From contig JAUYFZ010000143.1 of assembly GCA_030689585.1 (NCBI GenBank), positions 1 to 5,919 on the forward strand: DNA of 5,919 bases, in the 5' to 3' direction. The notes beneath the pieces were generated by a model. It was not told where the DNA came from. It saw only the letters and a program-made list of their open reading frames with translations, and searched no databases. Of the stretch, positions 1 through 5,901 are shown one piece after another. Each line of letters opens with the position of its first letter. Within the stretch, counting starts at the first letter, position 1. The stretch is from Rhodocyclaceae bacterium (GTDB lineage Bacteria; Pseudomonadota; Gammaproteobacteria; Burkholderiales; Rhodocyclaceae). Made by a program: the position numbers and the translations under genes.

Positions 1-1141
1 AATCCACCCGGATCAAAATGGCCAAGCCTAGGCAGTTGGCGACGAGGCTGGAGCCGCCGAAACTCATCAGGGGGAGCGTGAGTCCTTTGGTGGGCAGCAG
101 CCCCATATTGACCCCCATGTTGATGAGTGACTGCACGCCGAGCCAGATTCCGATGCCTTGAGCGACGAGGCTGGAGTGGACGCGTTCGAGTATCAGGGCC
201 GTTCTGGCGATGGCGAAGGCGCGTTGTATCACCAAGGCGAAGAGACCAATGACGATGGTGACTCCTACGAGGCCCAGTTCTTCGGCGATGACGGCCAGCA
301 AAAAATCGGTATGGGCTTCGGGAAGATAGAGCAGTTTTTCGACGGACGCGCCCAAACCTACCCCGAACCATTCTCCTCGCCCGAAGGCGATGAGGGCGTG
401 GGAGAGTTGATATCCCTTGCCGAAAGCATCCTGCCAGGGGTCCATGAATCCAAAGAGCCGCTCACGTCGATAGGGAGAGGTCCAGATCAGAATGACGAAT
501 CCAATGAGTGCAACGACGGTCAGTAGTGAAAACAAACGGACATTGAGGCCGCCCAGAAAGAGGATGCCGAAAGCAATGGCCGTGATGACGACGAAGGCAC
601 CGAAATCCGGTTCGCGTAGCAGAAGAAACCCCACCCCGATGATGACCAGAGCCATTGGCAGGAATCCATGACGGAAACTGGCCATGGCATCGAGTTTCCG
701 TGCGGTGTAATCGGCGGCGTACAGCACGACGAAAAGCTTCATCAACTCGGAAGGCTGGAAGTTGATCGACCCCAGCGGTAGCCATCGTTGTGCGCCATTG
801 ACGGTTTTGCCAATGCCTGGGATGAGTACCAGCGAAAGCAGGATGATCCCGGCAAGGAAAGCCCAGGGGGCAATTTGTTGCCAGTACCGCAGGGGGATCT
901 GAAAAACAGCCGTTCCCAAGACCAATCCGATACCGAGAAAGATCGCATGGCGCACCAGAAAGTAATGCGCCTGATGACCGGTGAATCCGCTACCTTCGGC
1001 AATGGCGATAGAGGAAGAATAGACCATGACCATGCCCAGCATGAGCAGGGTTAAGGCGGGCCATAGCAGCAGAGGATCCACCACTTCTGTCGGCGGAGGA
1101 CGTGTTCTGAATAGACTGGAAAATGGCCCCGTTGTAATCAC
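1..1141 (-). CDS. ftsW: FtsW, septal peptidoglycan glycosyltransferase (SEDS family), C-terminus cut by window edge
   Basis: FtsW is an inner-membrane SEDS protein that polymerises lipid II into septal glycan strands together with its transpeptidase partner FtsI. The visible 380 residues cover nearly the whole family length, with about ten hydrophobic segments (first around 24-44, last around 356-377). Family motifs are present: NGAQRWLPLG (115-124), NFQPSE (127-132), REPDFG (176-181), a long periplasmic loop from about 222 with DPWQDAFGKGYQ, then PEAHTDF (274-280), whose Asp279 matches the essential aspartate of the family (Asp297 in E. coli FtsW), and MSFGGSS (359-365). No in-frame stop is seen before the left edge, so the last residues are missing. 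The GTG start at 1141 is chosen because it overlaps the murD stop as GTGA and has an upstream GTGAGG. FtsW is preferred over RodA because of its place directly after murD. Expected next genes (murG, murC) lie outside the window. Confidence 0.96.
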   Translation of the reverse strand, partial: MITTGPFSSLFRTRPPPTEVVDPLLLWPALTLLMLGMVMVYSSSIAIAEGSGFTGHQAHYFLVRHAIFLGIGLVLGTAVFQIPLRYWQQIAPWAFLAGIILLSLVLIPGIGKTVNGAQRWLPLGSINFQPSELMKLFVVLYAADYTARKLDAMASFRHGFLPMALVIIGVGFLLLREPDFGAFVVITAIAFGILFLGGLNVRLFSLLTVVALIGFVILIWTSPYRRERLFGFMDPWQDAFGKGYQLSHALIAFGRGEWFGVGLGASVEKLLYLPEAHTDFLLAVIAEELGLVGVTIVIGLFALVIQRAFAIARTALILERVHSSLVAQGIGIWLGVQSLINMGVNMGLLPTKGLTLPLMSFGGSSLVANCLGLAILIRVD

Positions 1142-2463
1142 CGTAGAACAGCCTCACGAAATACCTCTGCACGATGTTCATAATTGCGGAACATATCGAA
1201 ACTGGCGCAAGCCGGCGAAAGCAATACGGCATCCCCCCATCGCGCCTGTGTCGTGGCGAAGGCCACGGCTTCTTCCATACTGTCGGCATTCAGCACGGAG
1301 GGGCCGCAATCCCCGATGACGGCCTCAATCGCGGGGGCGTCGCGTCCGATCAAGACGACAGCGCGGGCATGGTCGGCCACTGCTTTTCTGAGGGGCGAAA
1401 AATCCTGGCCTTTGCCCTCTCCGCCCAGAATGACGACGACCTTGCAGCCCATGCCTTGTAACGCGGCCACGGTAGCCCCCACATTGGTTCCCTTGGAATC
1501 GTCGTAATAGGAAATGCCCTTGATGTCAGCAATTTTCTCAACGCGGTGTGATAAACCGCGAAAATTCTTGAGGGCGGGCAATAAGGTCACCGGATCGAAT
1601 CCAATCCCCGAACATAAAGCGAAAGCCGCCATGACGTTGGCAGCATTGTGCGAACCCACGAGGGGCAGTTCGGCCAGAGGTAACAAGCGTCGATGGCCCT
1701 GCATGATCCAGTGGCCCTGCAAGCCAAAATCCTGCGCATCCCCAGGTGCATCCAACCCGAACGTGATAAGAGGGCGATCCGCCAAAGCCATGCGCTTGAC
1801 CCGTTCATCTTGCCGGTTGAGTACCTGCACGCCATCGCCTGCAAAAATGCGGGCCTTGGCCGACGCATATTCATTCAGATCAATATAACGATCCAAATGA
1901 TCGTCGCTGATATTCAATACGGTCGCGGCAGAAGCATTGAACGACTGAGCGGTTTCAAGCTGAAAACTCGACAATTCCAGCACCCAGGCATCGGGTAAAG
2001 GATCGTCCATGAGGGCGGTGAGTAGGGACGGAGAAATGTTGCCGGCCACCCCGACGCGTCGACCGGTGCTGGCGATTAAGTGTCCTGTGAGTGCCGTCGT
2101 GGTGGTTTTACCGTTGGTGCCCGTGAGGGCGATGACAGGGGCTAACGATTGCAAGTTGCGCAACCCCTGGGCGAATAGTTCGATTTCTCCCACGACGGGG
2201 ATGCCGGCGGCGTGGGCGTGAAGCACGATCATCAGCCCTCCGGAAAGCCCCGGTGACAAGGCGACGAGATCTATGCCGTCGAGCAGAGTTTTTTCAAATT
2301 CGCCAGCACGAAATTCGCAATTTTTCAGTTGCGCTAAATAAGGCGGTTGGCTGCGTGTATCGGCCACGCGCACCGTGGCCCCGTTTTGAACACACCAACG
2401 AGACATCGCCCAGCCGGATTCGCCTAACCCTAGAACCAGTACCTGTTGTCCGCAAAGATTCAT
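1138..2463 (-). CDS. murD: MurD, UDP-N-acetylmuramoyl-L-alanine--D-glutamate ligase
   Basis: Cytoplasmic ATP-dependent Mur ligase that adds D-glutamate to UDP-MurNAc-L-alanine, the second amino acid of the stem peptide. The 441-residue protein has the normal length. Visible motifs: an N-terminal nucleotide-sugar binding fold with [10 protein letters not shown] (8-17), P-loop GTNGKTT (115-121), ELSSFQLE (163-170), [10 protein letters not shown] (184-193), KARIF (203-207) with the likely carbamylated lysine 203, GSHNAAN (270-276), GLSHRVE (303-309), YYDDSKGTN (319-327), [10 protein letters not shown] (346-355) and the C-terminal [18 protein letters not shown] (414-431). An open frame extends 49 codons further upstream inside mraY. 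ATG 2463 is preferred because [12 protein letters not shown] is where MurD proteins begin and because ATGA overlaps the mraY stop. No clear Shine-Dalgarno precedes it, which fits translational coupling. Nothing looks damaged. Confidence 0.97.
   Translation of the reverse strand: MNLCGQQVLVLGLGESGWAMSRWCVQNGATVRVADTRSQPPYLAQLKNCEFRAGEFEKTLLDGIDLVALSPGLSGGLMIVLHAHAAGIPVVGEIELFAQGLRNLQSLAPVIALTGTNGKTTTTALTGHLIASTGRRVGVAGNISPSLLTALMDDPLPDAWVLELSSFQLETAQSFNASAATVLNISDDHLDRYIDLNEYASAKARIFAGDGVQVLNRQDERVKRMALADRPLITFGLDAPGDAQDFGLQGHWIMQGHRRLLPLAELPLVGSHNAANVMAAFALCSGIGFDPVTLLPALKNFRGLSHRVEKIADIKGISYYDDSKGTNVGATVAALQGMGCKVVVILGGEGKGQDFSPLRKAVADHARAVVLIGRDAPAIEAVIGDCGPSVLNADSMEEAVAFATTQARWGDAVLLSPACASFDMFRNYEHRAEVFREAVLR
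1152..1157 (-). promoter_or_regulatory. Probable ribosome binding site of ftsW
   Basis: The minus strand reads GTGAGG here, inside the last codons of murD, 10 nt before the GTG start at 1141. It is an imperfect Shine-Dalgarno match at good spacing. Together with the GTGA stop/start overlap it supports GTG 1141 as the ftsW start, with translation probably coupled to murD. Confidence 0.55.
2460..2463 (-). promoter_or_regulatory. ATGA stop/start overlap coupling mraY to murD
   Basis: The murD ATG (2463-2461) and the mraY TGA (2462-2460) share bases. The 20 nt before the ATG on the minus strand contain no GGAGG-like sequence (they read TTGAAAATCAG just before it). murD translation is therefore most likely started by ribosomes finishing mraY. 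The murD/ftsW junction has the same design as GTGA at 1141-1138. Confidence 0.7.
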
Positions 2464-3539
2464 CTGATTTTCAATGTTGCAAGTCCAAACAATACCAACA
2501 GGATCGTGATGATCCAGAACCGCACGACGACCTGCGTTTCCTTCCAGCCGGACAGTTCGTAGTGATGGTGTAACGGGGCCATTCGAAAGACGCGTTGCCC
2601 CCCAGACCACTTGAACCAGAGCACTTGGATCATGACCGAAAATGTTTCAGCCACGAAGATGCCGCCCATGATGAAAAGTACGATTTCCTGTCTCGCCACC
2701 ACAGCCACCGTTCCCAGGGCAGCCCCTAGGGCTAACGCGCCCACATCGCCCATGAACACTTCAGCGGGGTAGGCGTTGAACCAGAGGAATCCTAAACCTG
2801 CGCCGGCCAAGGCTCCGCAAAAGATAGCCAGTTCTCCGGCTCCTGGCACATAGGGCAGGAACAAATATTTGGCAAAAACGGCGTGACCGGCCACATAAGC
2901 AAAAATCCCTAACGCGCCGCCGATCATCACCGTGGGCATAATCGCCAATCCATCCAAACCGTCGGTGAGGTTCACCGCATTGCTGGTTCCCACAATCACT
3001 AACCAGGTCAAGGTGATAAAACCCGCGATGCCTAGTGGATAGGACACGGTTTTGAAAAACGGAATGATTAAGGTGGTACTGGGAAGTGAATAAGCCAGCG
3101 TCACCGCTGCCGCCAATCCGATGAGTCCTTGCCAGAAGAATTTTGTTTTTGCAGATAATCCTTTCGGATTGCGATAAACGACCTTGCGCCAGTCGTCGAC
3201 CCAGCCGACGATGCCGAATCCCAAGGTCACGATCAGCACGATCCAGACAAAGCGGTTCGACAGATCTGCCCACAGAAGCGTTGAAATGGAGAGCGAAATC
3301 AGAATCAAGGCCCCCCCCATGGTGGGGGTGCCGGTTTTAATGAGATGCGTTTGTGGGCCATCGTCGCGCACCGCTTGTCCGATTTTTTTGGCCGCCAACC
3401 AACGGATAACCGGCGGACCGGCGATAAACGAAATGGTCAACGCCGTGATGGTGGCCAGCACGGCGCGCAGGGTGAGGTAGTTGAACACACTGAAGGCGCG
3501 AGTGTCCTGGGCCAACCATTTGAATAGTTCAAGAAGCAT
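2460..3539 (-). CDS. mraY: MraY, phospho-N-acetylmuramoyl-pentapeptide transferase
   Basis: Integral inner-membrane enzyme that transfers phospho-MurNAc-pentapeptide from UDP to undecaprenyl phosphate, forming lipid I. The product has 359 residues, the usual size, with about ten hydrophobic segments. Family landmarks: [18 protein letters not shown] (59-76), the aspartate pair D115-D116 in [16 protein letters not shown] (190-199) with D193 and D196, [19 protein letters not shown] (254-272) with D265, and the histidine triplet 324-326 in [12 protein letters not shown]. The catalytic aspartates and histidines are all present. The gene overlaps the end of murF by 11 nt; its start ATG 3539 has a strong GGAGGAA Shine-Dalgarno. 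That site is part of a 14-bp sequence duplicated by a repeat insertion in murF (copies at 3544-3557 and 3697-3710), so mraY kept its ribosome binding site although about 150 bp of new DNA now lies directly upstream. Confidence 0.98.
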   Translation of the reverse strand: MLLELFKWLAQDTRAFSVFNYLTLRAVLATITALTISFIAGPPVIRWLAAKKIGQAVRDDGPQTHLIKTGTPTMGGALILISLSISTLLWADLSNRFVWIVLIVTLGFGIVGWVDDWRKVVYRNPKGLSAKTKFFWQGLIGLAAAVTLAYSLPSTTLIIPFFKTVSYPLGIAGFITLTWLVIVGTSNAVNLTDGLDGLAIMPTVMIGGALGIFAYVAGHAVFAKYLFLPYVPGAGELAIFCGALAGAGLGFLWFNAYPAEVFMGDVGALALGAALGTVAVVARQEIVLFIMGGIFVAETFSVMIQVLWFKWSGGQRVFRMAPLHHHYELSGWKETQVVVRFWIITILLVLFGLATLKIR

Positions 3540-5901
3540 GGGAGTGTTCCTCCGTAACTTTCATGGCGAATCGACACCCCGCATCATGAAACTTAGGGCA
3601 TCTACCGACCCCATCCCCCTCCCAGCCTCCCCCTTGAAAGGGGAGGAGCTTAACTCCCTCCCCTTCAAGGGGAGGGTTGGGGAGGGGATGGGGTATGTGT
3701 TCCTCCGTAATGGCCTCGACAATTCGTTCCATCCGCATGAAACGGGAACCTTTGACGAGAATCGTGTCGCCCGGTTTGAGCGATTTTTTCAGTGCATTGG
3801 AAAGCTCAGACGAACGTTGAAAATGCGTAGCCCCCGTGCCGAAGTTGGCCACGGCTACGGCGGATAATTCTCCTAGCGCAAACATTAAATCCACCCCCTG
3901 ACTTTTGGCGTATCCCCCGATTTCATCGTGAAACTGTCCGGCTTGATCGCCTGTTTCTCCCATGTCACCCATGACGAAGAGACGTCGCCCGGGTTCCTCG
4001 CATAAAACGTCGAGGGCGGCCCGCATGGAATCTGGGTTAGCGTTATAGGTGTCGTCCAAGATAACGGATTTGTTCATGCCCGCCCGACGTTGCAAGCGTC
4101 CTGTGATTCCGGTGAAATTTGCGATGACCGCGATGGCTTCGGCATGAGGCACCCCGATGGACAGGCAAGCATTGACCGCAGCCTGTGCGTTCATTCGATT
4201 ATGTCGTCCCGGTAGAGCGAGTGTTGGAAGGTCGTGGGTCAAGAGGTCGAACGGGATCACCTTTTTATCACCAGCCATGTCAATCCATAGGTCGACATGG
4301 GAATCTTCGGCATTGAGGATGGCGATGCCGTCCGTGGTTAATCCCTCAAAAATTTCTCCCTTGGCGCGGGCGACGGCTTCCAGCCCCCCTAAACCTTCCA
4401 GATGCGCACGTTGTGCATTGTTGATGATGACCACCGTGGGACGAGCCATGCGCGAGAGACGAGAAATTTCGCCCGGATGATTCATGCCCATTTCCACCAC
4501 GGCCACGCGATGATGAGGGCGTAGTTTTAACAGCGTCATGGGCAAGCCAATCTCGTTATTGAGATTGCCTTCCGTCGCTAATACGGTGTCATCACCGAAA
4601 TGGGCACGCAAAATGGCCGCACACATTTCCTTAACCGTCGTCTTGCCATTGCTGCCCGTAATGCCAATGACTGGAATCTCGAACCGGTTACGCCAGTCAG
4701 CGGCCAGTTGCCCCAAGCCGATCAACGTGTCTTCGACCGCGATAAGGGGGAGCCCCTGATGAGCCGTGGCGAAGGCGTTCGACACCATCGCCCCGCCTGC
4801 CCCTTGTTCCAGTGCGTTTAGCACGTAATCATGCCCGTCGAAATGCTCACCCTTCAGGGCGACAAACAACATGCCCGGCGTGATATGACGCGAATCGCTG
4901 CCGACGACACAGAAAATAGCGGCGATGGCACGGGCGCAATCGAGATCGGAAAAGGGGTGTCGAATGCCGTCGATTTCCTGATAAGACTCATGTCCCTTTC
5001 CTGCAATGAGGATGACATCGTTCGCTTGGGCGGTCATGGCGGCTTTTCGAAGGGCCATCGCACGATCAGGTTCCACGCTCATCGGAGGATGTTTCATGCC
5101 ACTGACGATGGCATCGAGGATGGCGGCAGGATTTTCCGAGCGGGGATTGTCGCTGGTGACGATGACGCGATCCGCCCATCGTTCGGCGACCTCTCCCATC
5201 AGGGGACGTTTACCGGCATCCCTATCACCCCCGCATCCGAAGACACAGATAAGCTTGCCACCTCGTGCTGTAGCGGTTTCCCGCAGTGTGGACAGGACGT
5301 TTTCAAGGGCATCGGGGGTATGGGCGTAATCGACCACGAACAGCGGGGCATTCACTCCCGTCAGCATTTGCAGCCGCCCCGACGGAGGCGTGAGGTGGCG
5401 CAAGGCCTCTGCGATGTTTTCTAGCGTTTCACCGGCCACCCGCAACACACCGATCACGGCGAGTAAATTAGAAACGTTGAACCGCCCCAACACTGGAGCG
5501 TCGAAAGACACTCCTTCTAAGACAAACCGCACCCCGCTGGAAGTCATGGCAAGGTCGATTCCGTTCAGGCTCGTATTAATTGTTGCGAAAGTTCTCGTCA
5601 CATGGTTCACCCCATCCCCTCCCCAACCCTCCCCTTGAAGGGGAGGGAGAAATGCTCCTCCCCCTTGAAGAGGAGGGAGAGATGCTCCTCCCCCTTGAAG
5701 AGGAGGGAGAGATGCTCCTCCCCCTTCAAGGGGAGGGAGAGATGCTCCTCCCCCTTCAAGGGGAGGGAGAGATGCTCCTCCCCCTTCAAGGGGGAGGCTG
5801 GGAGGGGGATGGGGAATGTGTTTCACGTTAAAGCCCGCCCCCCTTCGCCCCCCTCTCGGGGGGTTCTTATCGGCTCGCTGCGCTCGATTATTACGGGGCA
5901 C
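3529..5901 (-). CDS. murF: MurE (C-terminal half) - MurF fusion with repeat-encoded peptide insertions
   Basis: A single open frame of up to 790 codons. Residues 1-30 and 31-98 come from low-complexity and repeat DNA (decapeptides of [10 protein letters not shown] type). Residues about 101-330 are the C-terminal part of a meso-DAP-adding MurE; 331-735 are MurF, which adds D-Ala-D-Ala to UDP-MurNAc-tripeptide. MurF motifs: [13 protein letters not shown] (346-358), P-loop [10 protein letters not shown] (413-422), EGNLNNEIG (444-452), [10 protein letters not shown] (470-479), [10 protein letters not shown] (494-503), AKGEIF (513-518), LPGRHN (563-568), [11 protein letters not shown] (616-626) and VKGSR (716-720). 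Residues 736-786 are a 51-residue insertion; the old C-terminus TEEHSHAS follows it. MurE-MurF fusions are known in Bordetella, so the fusion itself may be normal. The GTG at 5901 is only the first possible start after an in-frame TGA at 5917-5919 and is unlikely to be the true start. MurF looks catalytically complete; MurE does not within this window. Confidence 0.85.
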   Translation of the reverse strand: MPRNNRAQRADKNPPRGGRRGAGFNVKHIPHPPPSLPLEGGGASLPPLEGGGASLPPLEGGGASLPPLQGGGASLPPLQGGGAFLPPLQGEGWGGDGVNHVTRTFATINTSLNGIDLAMTSSGVRFVLEGVSFDAPVLGRFNVSNLLAVIGVLRVAGETLENIAEALRHLTPPSGRLQMLTGVNAPLFVVDYAHTPDALENVLSTLRETATARGGKLICVFGCGGDRDAGKRPLMGEVAERWADRVIVTSDNPRSENPAAILDAIVSGMKHPPMSVEPDRAMALRKAAMTAQANDVILIAGKGHESYQEIDGIRHPFSDLDCARAIAAIFCVVGSDSRHITPGMLFVALKGEHFDGHDYVLNALEQGAGGAMVSNAFATAHQGLPLIAVEDTLIGLGQLAADWRNRFEIPVIGITGSNGKTTVKEMCAAILRAHFGDDTVLATEGNLNNEIGLPMTLLKLRPHHRVAVVEMGMNHPGEISRLSRMARPTVVIINNAQRAHLEGLGGLEAVARAKGEIFEGLTTDGIAILNAEDSHVDLWIDMAGDKKVIPFDLLTHDLPTLALPGRHNRMNAQAAVNACLSIGVPHAEAIAVIANFTGITGRLQRRAGMNKSVILDDTYNANPDSMRAALDVLCEEPGRRLFVMGDMGETGDQAGQFHDEIGGYAKSQGVDLMFALGELSAVAVANFGTGATHFQRSSELSNALKKSLKPGDTILVKGSRFMRMERIVEAITEEHIPHPLPNPPLEGEGVKLLPFQGGGWEGDGVGRCPKFHDAGCRFAMKVTEEHSHAS
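3544..3557. repeat. 14-bp direct repeat, left copy (target-site duplication candidate)
   Basis: Plus strand GTGTTCCTCCGTAA, identical to 3697-3710; the bases on either side differ between the two copies. The spacing is 153 bp, exactly 51 codons, so the murF frame is kept across the insertion. This copy carries the working mraY Shine-Dalgarno. Removing one copy plus the intervening DNA gives a MurF ending [11 protein letters not shown], a believable native C-terminus. Confidence 0.85.
3547..3553 (-). promoter_or_regulatory. Ribosome binding site of mraY
   Basis: Minus strand GGAGGAA, with 9 nt between GGAGG and ATG 3539: a strong Shine-Dalgarno. It lies inside murF coding sequence and inside the proximal copy of the 14-bp direct repeat; an identical GGAGGAACAC occurs 153 nt upstream at the other copy, but no ATG follows that one closely. 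Confidence 0.85.
3556..3594 (-). other. Imperfect inverted repeat directly upstream of the mraY ribosome binding site
   Basis: AACTTTCATG at 3556-3565 and CATGAAACTT at 3585-3594 are inverted copies with 9 of 10 bases matching and a 19-nt loop. In the mRNA the hairpin would end two nucleotides before the GGAGG of mraY. It lies almost wholly in the 51 bp of inserted DNA between the palindromic element and the 14-bp repeat. A regulatory role is only a possibility. Confidence 0.4.
3609..3633 (-). other. G-quadruplex-type motif on the coding strand upstream of mraY
   Basis: The minus strand reads GGGGGAGGCTGGGAGGGGG then ATGGGG: four runs of at least three G with short loops, starting about 70 nt upstream of the mraY ATG in the transcript. 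The other end of the element (3669-3693) has the equivalent motif on the template strand. Folding is predicted from pattern only. Confidence 0.45.
3609..3693. repeat. Short copy of the G/C-rich palindromic element, in the 3' end of murF
   Basis: An 85-bp imperfect palindrome. The left end begins CCCCATCCCCCTCCCAGCC, the right end finishes GGTTGGGGAGGGGATGGGG, and the centre contains TTGAA (3634) and TTCAA (3664) exactly 30 bp apart, each inside a small local palindrome. Read on the minus strand in the murF frame it encodes [13 protein letters not shown]... followed by GGGWEGDGV. Its two ends are distinguishable (CCCAGCC type and GGTTGGGG type), which shows that the copy at 5610-5814 is in the opposite orientation. 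No transposase is present, so if mobile it would have to be non-autonomous. Confidence 0.88.
3697..3710. repeat. 14-bp direct repeat, right copy (target-site duplication candidate)
   Basis: Identical to 3544-3557. It encodes TEEH of [11 protein letters not shown], just before the palindromic element (3 nt separate it from the element end at 3693), while the other copy encodes TEEH of [10 protein letters not shown]. Confidence 0.85.
4912..5609 (-). pseudogene. murE: MurE C-terminal segment lacking the N-terminal and ATP-binding parts (interrupted or cut murE)
   Basis: MurE adds meso-diaminopimelate to UDP-MurNAc-L-Ala-D-Glu. Fusion residues 101-330 match it from the end of the central domain: VLGRFNVSN (137-145), [10 protein letters not shown] (191-200), [13 protein letters not shown] (221-233), DNPRSENP (251-258; DNPR is the signature for meso-DAP rather than lysine) and AGKGHE (300-305). 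The substrate-binding N-terminal domain and the GKT P-loop of MurE are not in this frame. Instead, the sequence before residue 101 is a repeat element and low-complexity DNA, and all three minus-strand frames meet a stop between 5919 and 5823. This is therefore a broken or split gene, or an intact gene obscured by a sequence error in homopolymers at 5838-5863. The upstream half must lie beyond the right edge, which cannot be checked here. Confidence 0.55.
5610..5634 (-). other. G-quadruplex-type motif on the coding strand (murE element)
   Basis: The minus strand carries five G-runs of three to four bases separated by one- or two-base loops (GGGGAGGGTTGGGGAGGGG, then ATGGGG). It would be present in the mRNA. 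A matching G-rich end, with G-runs of 5, 3, 5 and 4, lies on the opposite strand at 5790-5814. Folding is predicted from pattern only. Confidence 0.5.
5641..5790. repeat. Five 30-bp tandem repeat units (decapeptide-coding, frame-neutral)
   Basis: Units at 5641-5670, 5671-5700, 5701-5730, 5731-5760 and 5761-5790. Units 4 and 5 are identical; units 1-3 differ by a few bases (A or G at the first position, TTGAAG or TTCAAG at the end, one A/G change in unit 1). Every unit contains ATGCTCCTCCCCCTT and is itself nearly palindromic around TT(G/C)AA. Because 30 bp is ten codons, gain or loss of units would not change the reading frame. The near identity suggests recent expansion or ongoing copy-number change. 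Confidence 0.9.

Larger units (their letters stand above)
3529..4911 (-). other. murF: MurF-derived region of the fusion (shortened N-terminus and middle)
   Basis: The MurE terminal helix ([13 protein letters not shown], fusion residues 318-330) runs straight into [19 protein letters not shown], which in free MurF proteins lies roughly 25-30 residues from the N-terminus. The opening helix and strand of MurF are thus absent or replaced by the MurE helix. A second short stretch is between VIPFDL (548-553) and LALPGRHN (561-568), where E. coli MurF has about 25 more residues of beta-meander. ATP-binding and catalytic motifs are all kept. Comparison is with E. coli MurF recalled from memory, so the exact number of missing residues is approximate. 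Confidence 0.6.
5610..5814. repeat. Long copy of the G/C-rich palindromic element, within the murE region
   Basis: A 205-bp element with the same two end types as the murF copy but inverted: the left end begins CCCCATCCCCTCCCCAACC and the right end finishes GGCTGGGAGGGGGATGGGG. Between them lie five 30-bp units instead of one, and 205 minus 85 equals 120, exactly four units. On the minus strand it is entirely open in the MurE-MurF frame, encoding [15 protein letters not shown] then [20 protein letters not shown] repeats and [14 protein letters not shown]. It interrupts the murE sequence ahead of the native-looking [13 protein letters not shown]. Confidence 0.9.

Noticed and set aside
1..1141. 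RodA or SpoVE instead of FtsW
   Set aside because: SEDS proteins share the main motifs, but the position directly after murD in a dcw cluster is that of FtsW; spore formation is not suggested by the Gram-negative type gene order.
2464..2610. Upstream start (2610) extending MurD by 49 residues
   Set aside because: The extra residues overlap mraY and are unlike any Mur ligase; ATG 2463 matches the family N-terminus and the ATGA overlap.
2761..3273. 170-codon minus-strand open frame inside mraY
   Set aside because: It is in a shifted frame within mraY, whose own frame carries all catalytic motifs; the product resembles no known protein.
4831..5424. 197-codon plus-strand open frame
   Set aside because: It lies fully antisense to well-supported MurE/MurF sequence, and its protein shows no recognisable domain; it is a by-product of high GC coding bias.
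5641..5790. Regular 30-bp repeats as a CRISPR array
   Set aside because: Units are contiguous with no unique spacers between them, there are no cas genes, and the array lies in coding sequence inside a larger palindrome.
5848..5870. C6-TCTC-G6 hairpin followed by TTCTTAT as an intrinsic terminator on the plus strand
   Set aside because: The T-tract is short and interrupted, and no plus-strand gene precedes it. The hairpin is better explained as part of the low-complexity repeat DNA.
5899..5901. GTG 5901 as a genuine start of the MurE-MurF protein
   Set aside because: It is merely the first possible start after an in-frame stop at the window edge, with low-complexity residues following and no convincing ribosome binding site. 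MurE could not function without the missing N-terminal and ATP-binding domains.
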